The notes beneath the pieces are model-generated. The model did no database searches. It had not been told where the DNA came from and saw nothing but the letters and a program-made list of their open reading frames with translations. Below are positions 21,565-34,369 of a DNA stretch of 64,000 nucleotides, piece after piece. This DNA is from Erpobdella octoculata (lineage: Eukaryota; Annelida; Clitellata; Hirudinida; Erpobdellidae), in assembly GCA_963978895.1 (NCBI GenBank), contig OZ022242.1, positions 7,125,498 to 7,189,497 on the forward strand, given 5' to 3'. Every line of letters begins with the position of its first letter. Position 1 is the stretch's first letter. The translations under genes were made by a program, and so were the position numbers.

Positions 21565-21835
21565 TTTTACAAACTTTTATTTAGGTTACAATCTCTGTTT
21601 GTGTGTGGTTTTCTCTGTACGCAAATCTTGCAAGTAAAATTTAACCAGCTTTTTGACAAGCTAGGAAGCTGAAACTTTCAGAATAGCTTTATCTTGGATG
21701 ACAATACATGATTCAATTAAAAAAAACAAAAAATCTTAATTTGAACATCTTTCGTATTTCTAAATCGAGTGTATTTGAAATAAAAGTTTGTGTTGAAAAA
21801 CTCGTTTTTTCTTTTACTTGTTATATTATAATATA
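21565..21835 (+). repeat. Interspersed repeat R1, copy 3, upstream of the ZNF593 gene
   Basis: Nearly the full R1 sequence (TTACAATCTCTGTTTGTGTG, CTCTGTACGCAAATCTTGCA, GCTAGGAAGCTGAAACTTTC, GGATGACAATACATGATTC). It ends about 30 bp before the splice acceptor at 21868, so it lies in the presumed 5' UTR intron of the zinc-finger gene. Confidence 0.75.
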
Positions 21836-21888
21836 TAAGAAATAAAAAAAATTGACATTCTGTTGCAGTGTCCATCTATTCAACCAAG

Positions 21889-22456
21889 ATGGGACAACCT
21901 CAAGCAAGGAAAAGGCACCACAAAGGTGACAAGCCGATGTCTGCCAAATACAGACTGCGCAAAAAGACGAAGGACTTGGACCAGATTCACGTTGACATGA
22001 AACCACAGGAAGCTGTAAGACTGCTAAATCAAGTCGTCGATTTCGACAAGCCGGGGAACGCTCAGTTTTACTGCGTGCACTGCGCGTAAGTTTTTCATTT
22101 GCATTTTAATGGTTGTTTCATGTGACCACGAGTTGTTTTTTCCATGTTACAGAAGATACTTCATAACTGACGAAGCACTACAGTCGCACTTCAAAACTAA
22201 ACTTCACAAAAAAAGGTAAAAATTCATATTCATGTATAGTTGTAAAATTGATTTTCGAAAATTCATGCATGGTTTATTTCTTTTAAGACTAAAAATGCTT
22301 GCGATTGAGCCGTACTCTAAAGAAGAAGCGCAGAGGGCAGCTGGCATGGGATCTTACATCGCACCCAAACCAGTACAAGTGAATGCCAATTTGACGAGAG
22401 AGAATTTCCCCATGCCCGATATTTCACAGATTTCGGAGAATTTTTCTGCACTCTAA
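21889..22456 (+). CDS. ZNF593: ZNF593/Bud20-type C2H2 zinc-finger protein
   Basis: Bud20/ZNF593 proteins shuttle with pre-60S ribosomal subunits and help their export. Exons 21889-22085, 22153-22215 and 22288-22456 join in phase to 142 residues, close to the usual size. The N-terminus is strongly basic ([27 protein letters not shown]). The C2H2 finger is split over introns 1-2: FYCVHCARYF then [14 protein letters not shown] (C-x2-C...H-x5-H type). The C-terminal half has [17 protein letters not shown], a family signature. The ATG is 21 bp after a TTCTGTTGCAG acceptor, implying a non-coding first exon upstream. An AATAAA lies at 22600. The gene converges on OXR1, with 721 bp between the stop codons. 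Confidence 0.93.
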
Positions 22457-22599
22457 AGAAATTCAAATCACCACAGGAATTTAAGAAACTTTTATTTTTA
22501 TTCAAGATCAGCATTTTTGGACCAGATACAAAATATCTACAAGATCATAATAATACAAATAGACAACATAGAAACATAATGGTGACATGTTTATATGAT

Positions 22600-22605
22600 A
22601 ATAAA
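22600..22605 (+). terminator. Poly(A) signal of ZNF593
   Basis: AATAAA, 144 bp past the stop codon. A second AATAAA lies at about 22737. Confidence 0.5.
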
Positions 22606-23177
22606 CCACACAACCTTTAAAGTATTTGGCTTCATCTTAGTGGGTAATTAAGGTCTTATATGAAAAAAATTGCATTTTTTGTTTTGCATGACTATAAAAC
22701 AAAAATTAAATTTGGCTATGTTTTGTTGCTTCTTTAAAATAAAACTTGGATCCAGCTCTAGTTTCAAAAGGCACCTAGGGAGACCAAATTAGTTTTCTTG
22801 AAACTGTAATTTCCAAAATAAAAATGTTATGAAGCAAGGATTCTGGTTGCTTCGCAGGCTGGCGGCTACTTATTTGCTACAAGAAATATGATTTTGCACG
22901 TACACACAGCAATGATAAGTTGGAAACGCTATAAAATTCTGGTGCATATGCTTAGATTCACAAACAAAAATACATTAAAAGATTGTCACTGGGAGATGGA
23001 CTATCAGCTTAAAGCTTTTTGTTATTATCAGCTTTTTGCTCGTGCAAAATTTATGCTTAACCAGCAGGTCATCAATGACTTTCGTGTTCTCAGTGTTAAA
23101 TGAAATGATTATTACGCACATTAAATTGGAATAACCGCTAAAAAAAATCACAATTGTTTCGACGCGAGACGCTCCGA

Positions 23178-24735
23178 TCATCTGAACGACCAGACTTCGA
23201 GACATTTCACGACGAAATCTTCCGACGACGTGAGGAACTCGTTGTCGAACGTCTGACACATCTGAGTTCTTCCGTGGTACAAATCAGCGTCCAACCACAG
23301 ACCGTTGTTGCCCCTGTCATTGAAAAGCATTTATTAATACAGTGAATCATTTGTCCTGTCCCTATTGAAGATACAACTGCTAAAAATTTTATTGACAAGA
23401 AAAAGAATTACACTGAAATTGACTAGAATTTTCTAGATTTCTACAGGTCCATGATATTTCCCCCTTTAATAGCCATTACAGAGGCTACCCATTGATTCAG
23501 GAGAGCAATAAAACTGATGACAGATTCAACTTAATAAAAAAAAAATTAGAAATTTGAAAGCGTTAAAACCAACTCGCTAGCTCCAATGACCAGACAGTCA
23601 AGATTACATTTGACAAAGTAGTTATTAATTCCAGTCCAGTTAAACCTCTGTGAACGTAATTTAAATTATGTGAATGTAATTGGAATAATGTTAATGTAAT
23701 TTAAACAACATGAATGTAATTGAAATGACATAAATTTAATTTAAATAGCATGAATGTAATTTGAATGACATGAATGTAATTTAAACAATGTAAATGTAAC
23801 AAATATATACGTGTGGAGTTAAAATTTTCTGAAAATAACTTTCCAGTTAATAAGAACAACAGCAGCTATGAATATTTTTTTAAGCATTTTTATATTTTTT
23901 TAAGCATTTTTTAAGTTAATAAAAAAGAGAAACAGTCATACCTTGAATTCAGGATAAAATGTAAACAAGTATGACTCGCCACATCCGTGGAAATGATCTG
24001 AAATCTTTAGATTGCCTACTATCAAAGCTCCAAAGACCTAAAATTATTCATTTTCATAGGTTGACTTTGAAAAATTAAATTTTAATCTCTCATACAATAA
24101 AAGGATTGTTTTTAAAAACTATTCAAATTTATGTTTATCAGTTATGACCACGAAAAGTCTCTTTCTGTAATATAATTTATGGACGTCTGCACCAGGTGTT
24201 TTAAGACTGCATGTAGAAGATACCAACACATCTCTGGTTGTAGATTATAATGTAATCTGATTGTCTCCTTTCCCTCTTCCTTTATTTATGTTACAATAAG
24301 TGAGACAACATATATCAAATATATAAACATATAGATATATATATGTATTATGTATGTAATAAATTGATATTATTGCTTTATATCAGTTGATAACAATTTT
24401 GGTTTGTGGAACATAGTTGGCCAAGAGGGGTGCAAGTGCACCCCATTGACATTATTTGCTTTCCATTTTATCACCAATCAGTCAACTTATGTTTACCATT
24501 AAACGTCGGCATCTGAAATTTCCTTGTGATAAATTACAAGAAATTAGTGGCTTTTGAGGCTGCTAGTTTCATTGCCCCATCTATTTCTCACGGTCCTCCA
24601 AGGGTTAAACTAGCAGTTGTCACAGATGATCCAAATGTTTGAATAACTTGATATTTTTGTACACTAACTAGCTTCTTGTATTGTAAGGCACCATTACATT
24701 GGATAACTGCGTTACCATGTTATTAGACATTTCCA

Positions 24736-24774
<39 letters not shown>

Positions 24775-27700
24775 ATAGATAAATGATGATAATGATTAAC
24801 AGATCGATACTTACATTATCCGAAGTATCCTCAATGATGAAGAACATTCCAGAATCAATGTTGATAATTTTTCTATAGAGAGTATTCAAGCTGAAGCCAT
24901 GATTTTCTGTACTATAGATCGAATGCCAGCCCAAACCCTCCAACATTGCTGGCATATTGCATGCAAGCTGGTGAAAACAAATTTTATTATTTTTTAATTG
25001 AAATGAAAATAAAAGCAAATAAATCCTTAAATTTTTTACATTAAACATACAAACCATCGCCACGTGAGACTCCTTCAAGATCCTACTCGTTTCCGACATC
25101 TCCGGCAGAGGGAGCTTTTTAATCTCGGCAACCGTCAGCAGCCTCCTGTACTCTTTCACGCTTACAATCTACGAAAATTATATTTACAACATTAAACCAA
25201 AGCAAATGAATTGTAAAAATCCCCTGTAAAATGTGCACCTGGCCTTCCTTGGAATTATTACTTCATAAATAAAATCTTGCTTTTGTATGAGATTATTTGA
25301 TTATGCAAAAAAGCACATGGATCTGTTCAACTTCGTTCCTAACCACACCATTTTATACAATTTTCAACTTAAAAAAAGTTGAAATATTGTGAGATTTATG
25401 AAAAGTTTCCATTATGTAGGAAATTAGATTTTAGAAAAAGTTCTTTGACTGTTTTATGTTTCAGCTTATTAGCTTTGTTGGAGATTGAATAAATGTTTGC
25501 ACAACATGACATAAATGTTGATATTTTATTTTGATATTGATTCATACAGCTGCTACTATCATCTGCTAAACGATAATACTCTTTGACTGTAACTGTCACA
25601 ACACACACAACAAAATGAGTTAGAAACCAGCCTCCCAGTCCTTTACAAATTTTTTATGCTTCAACGGGGAAACTTGACTCGGCTTGGCAGAGGAGTCGAT
25701 GACTTCAGTAACGGGAGAATCTGACTCAATCTGAACGAAATTTTTCTCATCGGAATCGGAAGCATTCGCCATGGAGGGAGACCATTGTTTGAAGAATGCA
25801 TACAACTGGTCCACTTTACTGTACCGATATTGAAATGTTCAAAATAAACTCACAATATATATATGTATATAGAGAATAACAATAATTTGAATAAAATGGA
25901 AAATTTAGAAATATTGCAATGCATTACTGTATTTATGCGCATAAATGCGCACTCTGACGTTCCTGGAAAGGTCATAAAAAAAGATGTTGCTCTATTAATC
26001 AGACAATGTAAATAAAAAAAAAACTACAATTACATATATAATACATTTTACCACTTAAATTGTGTATATTTATAAAGCCACATCTTTTTTAAACCACTCT
26101 CCAGGTCTTCATAGATGCGCGTTATATGCAAAAAATACGGCACATGAAGAATTATAGACTTAAAAACTTGTAGTACTATAACTAGGTTTCATATTTCAGA
26201 CATTTTTGATTTTGATAAAAATTATTGCAAATTAAGACTGCAAACCATCCACGAATGAACACCATAGCAACAACAACAACAAAATGACGAGACTAACGAA
26301 TCCAATGGAATGGAAAACCAGTGATCGAGTCTCGTAACACCGCGAATCTTTCCCTCGAATTTGAATGTTTTTAAGGCATGAATGTTCTTATGAACTTTCA
26401 GTTTTATGTAAACCCTCAAGTTGTTTTCATCGGTGGCTACTGGAATTGAAAATGTAAAGAAAACAAAATAAAATAAAATAAAATAAAATAAGTTTTTTTT
26501 TTATTAAACGTTCAGACGAAAAGCTAATCAGAAGCTAACTTTTGGTAATTAGAGAGGTAGTTGAAGCAAGTTCCTTTTTGTTCTGTTCAACTGCGTTATC
26601 TTCTTGTTTACTTTCTTCGGGCAGCTTCTCATTGGTCGTTATTTCCGGTTCTGCAGGTTTCACTTTGCTGCTACTCTCATCTTCAGATGTTCGAGGTTTT
26701 GCAGATTTTTCTCTGCCGTTTAATAAGAAAATAGTTATATTTTGGAGGTTATGTTTCACAGGTGAATGTTTAAGAAATGACAAAGAACATACAAAACTTG
26801 TGTGAGACTGTCTTCATCATGATATATGGTGACACTAATGACACTCATAATAGAATCCACCATTTGAAATTCTTCAGCGCCTTTCACCTTCACTATATCG
26901 TTAGACGCGTCCGGGTCAAACATCACACCGTCGGGGGTCACTAAAAGAACTCCCGGTATTTTTTCCTTAATTTAAAAATTATTAAAAAAACATAATTTAT
27001 GTAAGAAATGTATAATCATAAACTACCTAAAAAATGTATAATCATAATTTACATAAAAGCTTATAATCATAATTTACGTAAAAATGTATAATCATAATTT
27101 ACGTAAATAACGTATAATCATAATTAATGTTTTAATTTATGTTATTAAATTTATAATCATAATTTACGTAAATTAACGTTTAAATTTGCATTATTAAAAG
27201 TATACTAATGTATAGTCATAATTTACATAAAAATCGTATAATCAAAAATAATTGTTGCCAACTTCGAGTGACGTGCAATAAATGGCTTTAATCTTAATGA
27301 ATTTGTGGTGACATTCGTCATCGAGTTTGATGACTTCAATGTTGCTGAGAGGACGAGGGGGAGCGACGTATCCATCTTTGCTGGAGGCCCCCAGTCTCTG
27401 GACGTGACCGGGTTTTGAAGCACCCTTGAATAAATAATAAACGGTCACGAATTATGGTGAGACATCAATCAGCCTGACTTCTAAATATAGTTAGCTCAAG
27501 AGGGGAAAAAGTTTTTGTAAATGACTGGCAAATATGCAAAGGGATGGAAAATAAAAAAGATAAATCGTTGGGCTGTTTGACAAAATGAACTATCTATCGT
27601 GAGCTGTGTAACAAAATGGACTATCTATCGTGGGACAGTGAATCACATTGTTGACCACTTTCACCAAAATGAACTATCTATTGTGAGCTGTGTAACAAAA

Positions 27701-30700
27701 TGAGCTATCTATCATGAGCTGTGTAACAAAATGAGCTATCTATCATGAGCTGTGTAACAAAATGAGCTATCTATCATGAGCTGTGTAACAAAATGAGCTA
27801 TCTATCATGAGCTGTGTAACAAAATGAGCTATCTATCGTGAGCTGTGTAACAAAATGAGCTATCTATCATGAGCTGTGTAACAAAATGAGCTATCTATCG
27901 TGAGCTGTGTAACAAAATGAGCTATCTATCATGAGCTGTGTAACAAAATGAGCTATCTATTGTGAGCTGTGTAACAAAATGAGCTATCTATCATGAGCTG
28001 TGTAACAAAATGAGCTATCTATCATGAGCTGTGTAACAAAATGAACAATCTATTGTGGGACAGTGAATCACATTGTTGACCACTTTCACCCATATTATTA
28101 CTTTGATTTATCTTAAAAATGTTAACAGATTTAAAATAATCAGTCAACAGAAAGTAAAGTAGCCATTAATGCAAACAATTTATAAATAAAGTGTAAAAAT
28201 CAAACCTGGTCTTGTGTTTTATTCAGTAAATCATACCCAGGTTCAGGAATGTATAGAATCTACAATTCATAAAAACGAATGCAACTCATTGAATTGCAAA
28301 ACTATAATTATAAAACAAGATAAAAAATATCATTAAATAATAATAATTCATAGCACAAGCATAATTTTCTAAAATTGATGGCCTATTATAAACTTCTCCC
28401 TCTAGAGATAATTACTACTTCGTTGAATTAATAAAATTGTCTCAAAACTCTCACAATCTGTCCCATCAGAAGAATCAAGTAATGTTGCGATCTCTTGATT
28501 TTTAAACATTCAAAAGAGATAGGTTAATTGACATCAGCCATCAATAATCATCATCTTCTCAATATTTAGCTAGAACGGCATGTCTTTTTTTTATCTCTAG
28601 AACCATCAAGATCACCAAAATGTTTAACTAACAAGTTCGAAATATAAAATACTACAACAAATCTCGGATGAGAAAGAGTAGCATAAGCTCAAGAAAATAT
28701 AAATTCCTAGTTCAGTAGATTGATTTATGTATCAAAAACTCCATCATAATCATAACAAAACTTCTGGTTAATTTAATGTTTGGAAATTATTTGAAAAATA
28801 TAACAGGCGTATGAAAAATATAACTTGAAATGTGACGGTGTAAAAAAGTAAAGAGGCACTGCAAGTCAAGTCGAGTCAAACAGTGTTTCTGAATCATGTC
28901 AATTTAACTTTAAAGATGCTGTCTAGTATGTCTAGTATGTGCACAAAAACAATCAGAGAAGTTTGCTTGGTTTGTCTGGTTTCGTTTTGACTTCCATTTT
29001 TAATGAAATGCTGAACTTCTGTGGTTTGTTTCATTTGATTTGTAAAAAAATAAAATGTCATAACATTATTAACTGAGATACATGAATTTAAAAGGCAGTA
29101 TTGCTTATTTTTTTAAACACATAGAGTGTTATAGTCGTCTCAGTTGATGATTTAAAACTTAAATAATATTCATTATCACACCAGAGAGAAAAGGAGAGAG
29201 AGATAGAAAAAGAAAGATAAAAATAGAGAGAGATGGAGAAAATAAAAAAATAAGAAGAATCAACAAGAGAAAAATACACAAAAAACCCAGGTAACCCTGT
29301 TAGTATATAATATGTACATATGATAATGAGCTGGCAAATAAATAAGGCGAAAATTTATGTTCATTACAGTATATGAACAAATATTAAGATATGCATAATC
29401 TTTAATTAATGAAGAAGAAGGATATAATTCTTTTATTGGTTTGTAAATTGATAAAAAAAAACAAATAATTACGAATAGTAAATTCTGAAAAGATGAAATA
29501 ATAATTAATAACAATTCTTCTATTGGTAGAAAAAAAGTAAAAATTTGTCAAACTTAACTATATCCTTAACTAAACAAATAAATAATACATACGAACTAAA
29601 TTAAATATTTATATTCATGTTATTTCTTCCGGGATCTTTTAATAGTTTTTCATGTCTCTACTAGCAGTGTCACTGACCATATTTTGATATGTTTATCGCA
29701 GCTTGGTTTTGATACTGAGATACTTGTTTTCCTTAGTTGCTGATTAATGGGATAAAGCAGCTACAATTCTAAATTTATTTTTGTTAATAAATAAATATAA
29801 ACAAAAAATCGGCAAACTTGATCGGGAAATATTACGTCTGACATCATTTTATTGACTCTTTTCAGCAAGCTCAGATTCACATCATACTGAGCTGCCAAAC
29901 TTCTTAAAGAATCTTTTTCTTGGACCTGAAACAGATGAAAATAAAATGACAAATTATTAAACAAATTAAAAAGCAAGAAAACCATAAAAACTGAGGTTTT
30001 TTCACTAATGCTTTATATTTTAGAATTTCTCAGCTTTTCCTTTAATGCAAATATTTCTTTTAAAAACACACCTTATCAATATAAATATTTATATGATTAC
30101 ATTTGCTTTTGATGATTTGTTGTTGTTGTTTAAGAACATAAATAATTAATTTTTTTAGTTACAAAATATAAAAAAAAATTTAAATTAGCAAAATTTAATG
30201 AAATGCATTGTCATAAAAAGGAGCAAGCCTATATTCCAAATTTCAGCTCAATTGAACGACAGAAAGTTTGTTAATTTTCACTTTCAAGGTTTGTAAACAT
30301 TCTGGGTCCACACAATCTTCAAACAAGGAAAAGATGTTGCAATACAATCCGACCAATCCAGATGTTTAAAACAAATTCATGTTTTATACTTTTAATTTCT
30401 ATTAATACCATAGAATTCATTGTCACAGATAGGCAAGCAATCTTGTTTCAAGATTGATACTGCAATAATAAAACTTACGTATAATTAATTTTGTGCAAAG
30501 TTCTCAGTCTCAAGTTCAAATTTGACAAGCTACATAAGTAGAATTATAACACAAAGGAGAACGTGGCTACAAAATTCTAATAAGAAATAAACTTTAGAGC
30601 TGCTTATATTATTATGCATATGCAAATTTTTCTGAATGAAAGGCAGTCTTATTCACTTTATGCTTAGATATGTTACCCCAGATGCTCCATCATCTATTAA

Positions 30701-31279
30701 ACACAAAGAAATGCTTGTAATTACTCCTTTATATTTATACCATTCTATTTGCCACTTTGATAAAACCTAAATTCTCGAGATAACAAAAATATTTGTACAT
30801 TTGAAAATTAAGTTCTTAAAGAGTGCTTTCATTTTTATAAATTGAGTCAGATTTTCTGTTTGCAATTTTTAATTTGTAACCAGAAAATAATTAATTGTGA
30901 TTATTCACACCACTTGGAATTTATTGTATAGTTTCTGAACATTAAAATTCAATAATTCTTAGTGAAAGTTATAAACATAAACTACATGGCAACATAAACA
31001 GATAACGTTGACAGGAGCTCCATCATAAAATCATAAATGACTACATGAAAAATAAATAACTTCAAAACCGACAGATTCATTCATAGCATTTTTGTGCCCA
31101 TTATTCGTTATTTGATTTATAAAACAAAATTTCTGCACATAAATACAGGGTATACAGACCATCCACCCAAGACTTATTTTCAGAATATTAAAAAAATTGA
31201 ATTTCTGCAACATGGGACTCACAACGTATTCAAATGTTCCCGGAGGAGGGACCGATGACTTTGGCCGCTTAGAAAGCAT
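23178..31279 (-). CDS. OXR1: OXR1/NCOA7-type LysM-GRAM-TLDc protein
   Basis: Thirteen exons, in transcript order 31223-31279, 29818-29925, 28206-28259, 27263-27424, 26793-26965, 26540-26712, 26298-26439, 25632-25818, 25055-25168, 24815-24967, 23942-24037, 23574-23647 and 23178-23313, join in phase to 542 residues. Residues about 15-60 are a LysM domain (GTFEYVVQEKDSLRSLAAQY, then LYIPEPG). A GRAM-like segment follows (GVLLVTPDGVMFDPD, VISVTIYHDED), then an acidic low-complexity linker. The segment YIKLKVHKNI to HWFSIPLDS and LYAFFKQWSP is the conserved pre-TLDc block. TLDc spans about 380-542 (GWHSIYSTENHGFSLNTLYR; HFHGCGESYLFTFYP; NGLWLDADLYHGR; SSEDFVVKCLEVWSF end). OXR1 proteins protect against oxidative stress and TLDc binds the V-ATPase. 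The start is the only in-frame ATG of exon 1. The exon 8 donor appears to be GC (GAG|gctggt). Confidence 0.93.
23650..23812. repeat. AT-rich minisatellite in intron 11 of OXR1
   Basis: About seven degenerate units of roughly 21-22 bp, consensus close to GAATGTAATTTAAATGACAT. The array begins within a few bases of the exon 12 acceptor at 23648, so it sits where a polypyrimidine tract would lie on the minus strand. Confidence 0.85.
24740..24772. repeat. ATT trinucleotide microsatellite
   Basis: Eleven uninterrupted ATT units in OXR1 intron 10. Confidence 0.95.
26467..26491. repeat. AAAAT pentanucleotide microsatellite
   Basis: About five AAAAT units in OXR1 intron 6, next to a poly-T run. Confidence 0.9.
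26995..27240. repeat. Minisatellite in intron 4 of OXR1
   Basis: Degenerate units of about 25-27 bp built from TATAATCATAATTTACGTAA, about nine copies, between exons 4 and 5. Confidence 0.85.
27585..28092. repeat. 31-bp minisatellite bracketed by a unique-looking repeat
   Basis: About fourteen copies of a 31-bp unit (GAGCTGTGTAACAAAATGAG followed by CTATCTATCRT). A longer motif, GGGACAGTGAATCACATTGT then TGACCACTTTCACC, occurs once near the start (27634-27667) and once at the end (28053-28090). It lies in OXR1 intron 3. Confidence 0.95.
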
Positions 31280-31601
31280 TGTTGTCGTCAAATAAAAAAA
31301 ATTTGGCTCCAATCGACGATGATTGCGGATCAGCGCATCAAGAAGTGATAAAATCCTCAAAACAGCAAAAAGTGGTCTAGTCGCACAAAAACAAAATTTA
31401 ATATCGGAGTGAAGGGTTGCATTACGAAACTAATTCACTGTCGGGATAAAAAGTAACATGGGTAAAAACGATCAAAGGCTACAAAAATAAATACAATTTT
31501 CAATTTTATTTTAAAGTATAAGAACAGTGTTTGTAGTATTATTATATTAGTCAAGAAAAAAAGTTCTTTTCTCAGTTCTTGAAACTTAAGCCTTTATGAA
31601 G

Positions 31602-32666
31602 CAGGGATGTCAATTTGGGGAGTGGGGGCAGTAAACCATTGCAATTTTTAGGCTCTAAAAGATATAAACTGTGCCCTAAAAATGGGTTGAGAAGGGTAAA
31701 GTTGAAGCTTGAGATATTTTTATTGGCATTTTTTATTGGTAAGCGGGTTTCCTACAACGGTGAAGTGCCAAAGTTGATTTTGAAGTGACACGCGTGCCCG
31801 TGTATTTGGGTTGTTTTTCAGTTTTTTCCTCGATGTATATTCTCTATTATTTTTTTAATATCTTGTGCGCTCTGCACTTCTCCATTGTCTAACGTAATTT
31901 CTTTTGTGTCTATGTGCCAAACTTTCTGCATTCAGATTCAACATCTCCCTCCAAGGTTTCTTGACCAGAGATCTTTCATTGACTTAGAGGAGACACTCAA
32001 ATACTACGCCTGCGACCTTGGTCACATATCTGCTGTTCGTGGTGAATACTTCCGCTGGAAAGCCAAATGGTGTCCCATTGGCAGATCGGCCACATACCGC
32101 AGTTGATGTTCTGCAACATTGTAAGGATTTCATCTATCCGCAGATAAATAGCTGCTAAAACTCTTCATCACGTTTCCCCTTTCTTCCGCGACAACCGAGA
32201 TCCTTCTAAACTGTGTACAGACTCAAATCTTATCTACGCACCACAATGGGCCAGACAAGACTGAATGGGTTTGCCCAGATGACTATCAATCACGACCTTA
32301 ACATTATTGAAGAAGCCGTAATCGACATTTTTTGCAAAACAAAGTCGGCTGAATTTGATATTGTAATTTACTGTTTCAATTTAAATGTTTTATGGTTTGT
32401 TATTACTAATTATTACTGAAACTGTCGTTAAGCTTTGACTTTTTAGGTCTTAAATTTTTCAGAAAACTTTTTACAGTTTCTCCCCCGGACCCCTAGCCCC
32501 TTAAAGAAATGTGATTTCTTAGTTTTAAAGTTTTTTTGAAAAGTGGCTCCGACTACCCCTCTTCTCCCGGTCATCAGCTGTTTTTGAAAAAGTTTGATTT
32601 CCTGAGAAATTGGTGGGCCCTCAAAGCAAGTTGTCCCTTTAAGGCTTTCCTGAAATGATGTCCCTG
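31602..32666. mobile_element. R2-family hAT element enclosing transposase remnants
   Basis: The left end CAGGGATGTCAATTTGGGG and the right end AAATGATGTCCCTG resemble the R2 MITE ends. The right part has the R2 core (CGACTACCCC, GGTCATCAGCTGTTTTTG). Between them lies a decayed hAT transposase C-terminus. I could not match 8-bp flanks (TTATGAAG versus ACATTTAT), so boundaries are tentative. Confidence 0.55.
31912..32358 (+). pseudogene. Decayed hAT transposase, C-terminal part
   Basis: One frame (31885-32106) reads LPPRFLDQRSFIDLEETLKY, then YFRWKAKW. A second frame (32213 on) reads YRLKSYLRTTMGQTRLNGFA, then QMTINHDLNIIEEAVIDIF. The RLKSYLR-TMGQ-RLNG block is the hallmark of the hAT C-terminal dimerisation region of the zinc-finger-MYM-like hAT group. 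The two parts are separated by stops and a frame change, so the protein is non-functional. Confidence 0.8.
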
Positions 32667-32669
32667 ACA

Positions 32670-33720
32670 TTTATATGACAAGGATTTAACTCACTTTTTA
32701 AAACGTTAGCAAATAAAACATATTCACTAGAATCTATCTAATTATCATTTCAATAACTATTTCTTCTCTAGTCTACAAACGGGCCACTGCAGAAATCATA
32801 TATGGCATGTAACAGAGTCAATCTAATGAACCAATCAGAGTTATCTAATAAAACTGCATCGCATTTTTCCAGAAAACAAGTTCAAAAAAATTTTTTCCGC
32901 TTGAAATTGGTTCAAAAATGCATTTAATAAAATTAAATATAAATCATATTTATTAAGTTTTTTAATATTTGAACTGAAAATCTTGGAAAAATCTGGATCA
33001 TAGTTATGATCTGGATAGTCTGCAAAAGAGCATAACCAGCTATGAGAATAACACTGCGCAGCTATGAAACAATTGCTAAATGAATAACAATGGCGGAGTT
33101 GAAATGGTTTGTAATTAATTTGCAAACCGAAACACATCATCTGGAACAGCACATGAGCTTTTTTTATTAATAATTTATAGTCCTTTACACATTGTATTAT
33201 AAGATTGAAATAGCAGTACTTATGCAGGAAATACCAAAGTATTTAAATTATATTTCTGCACAACATAGGTCAAGGGCTGGCGAAATTAGCCGCTTGTCAC
33301 TGCTTTATTTTTGAAAACGATTTAGAAATAGTAAAAAAAAAACTTTAGCTGCAAACATTATCTCATGTTCGATAACAACAGTAATAAATATTAATTTCAT
33401 TTCAATATTTCAAGCAGTCCAGAAATTAATATAGTTTGTTTTTCGAAAAGCTTTTCTTGGAACAAAAAAATCTTGAAATGCACCGATGGACATGATCTAA
33501 GACTTAGGTTTAGGATTCTAAGGCATAGATTCTAATTAATTGCTTAGATTCTAAACAAATAATTTTTTTACTAAACCAACCAGTGCTAAGCACGCAACCA
33601 AAAATTGAGACAAGCCTAACAATTTATAAAACTGGTAAATTTTAGCAAATACTTATTAGTATCTTTTGTGTAATTTAACGACGCAACGGTAATCCGCTAC
33701 GCGACGTCATTTAATTTGAG
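32670..33720. other. Gene-free AT-rich stretch
   Basis: No coding signal, RNA gene or element ends were recognised; several unrelated chance ORFs only. Confidence 0.5.
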
Positions 33721-33739
33721 GAGTTGCATGCGGAGGTCA

Positions 33740-34200
33740 GCGCTTCGACGATTTGAAGCAAGAAAACCAGAATGAAATAAAAGGTTTGTTATTAAATACA
33801 TTACATTTAATGTATATTAATTATATTTAACATGAATTCGGTTGATATTAATCTTTAAAGCTGTTTGAGAGACGAGACGAGCTCAGCGGTTTGACGATTT
33901 GAAGCAAGAAACCCAGAATGAAATAAATGGTTTGTTACTAAATACATTAAATATATTGTATATTCTATTTAACGTGAATTCGGTTGATATTAATCTTTAA
34001 AGCTGTTTGAGAGACGAGACGAGCTCAGCGGTTTGACGATTTGAAGCAAGAAAACCAGAATGAAATAAAAGGTTTGTTATTAAATACATTAAATATATTG
34101 TATATAAATTCTATTTAAAGTGAATTTCATTGATAATAAATTTTAAAGCTGTTTGAGAAACGAGACGAGCTCAATTGTTCGACGATTTGAAGCAAGAATT
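33740..34200 (+). repeat. Tandem repeat of about 144 bp, three units plus part
   Basis: GACGATTTGAAGCAAGAA recurs at about 33747, 33893, 34035 and 34181 (spacings 146, 142, 146). Each unit also has AATGAAATAAAAGGTTTGTT and AAAGCTGTTTGAGAGACGAG. It ends about 170 bp before the 663-bp satellite and does not resemble it. Confidence 0.9.
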
Positions 34201-34369
34201 TCTTGAAGGACAAAATGAGTTGAACTTTTTGAACGTTTTTAAAATATTTAGTTATCTTTGATAACATAGCGTCCTGAGTTAATTCCAATTAATACTTTAT
34301 CATATTTATACTATTGCGACCCAATATTTTGCGTTAATTAAGTAATTTCCCTCCGGCCAGAAAAAACCT

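Noticed and set aside
27585..28092. Regular 31-bp repeats as a CRISPR array
   Set aside because: The repeats are directly contiguous with no spacers and lie in an intron of an animal gene.
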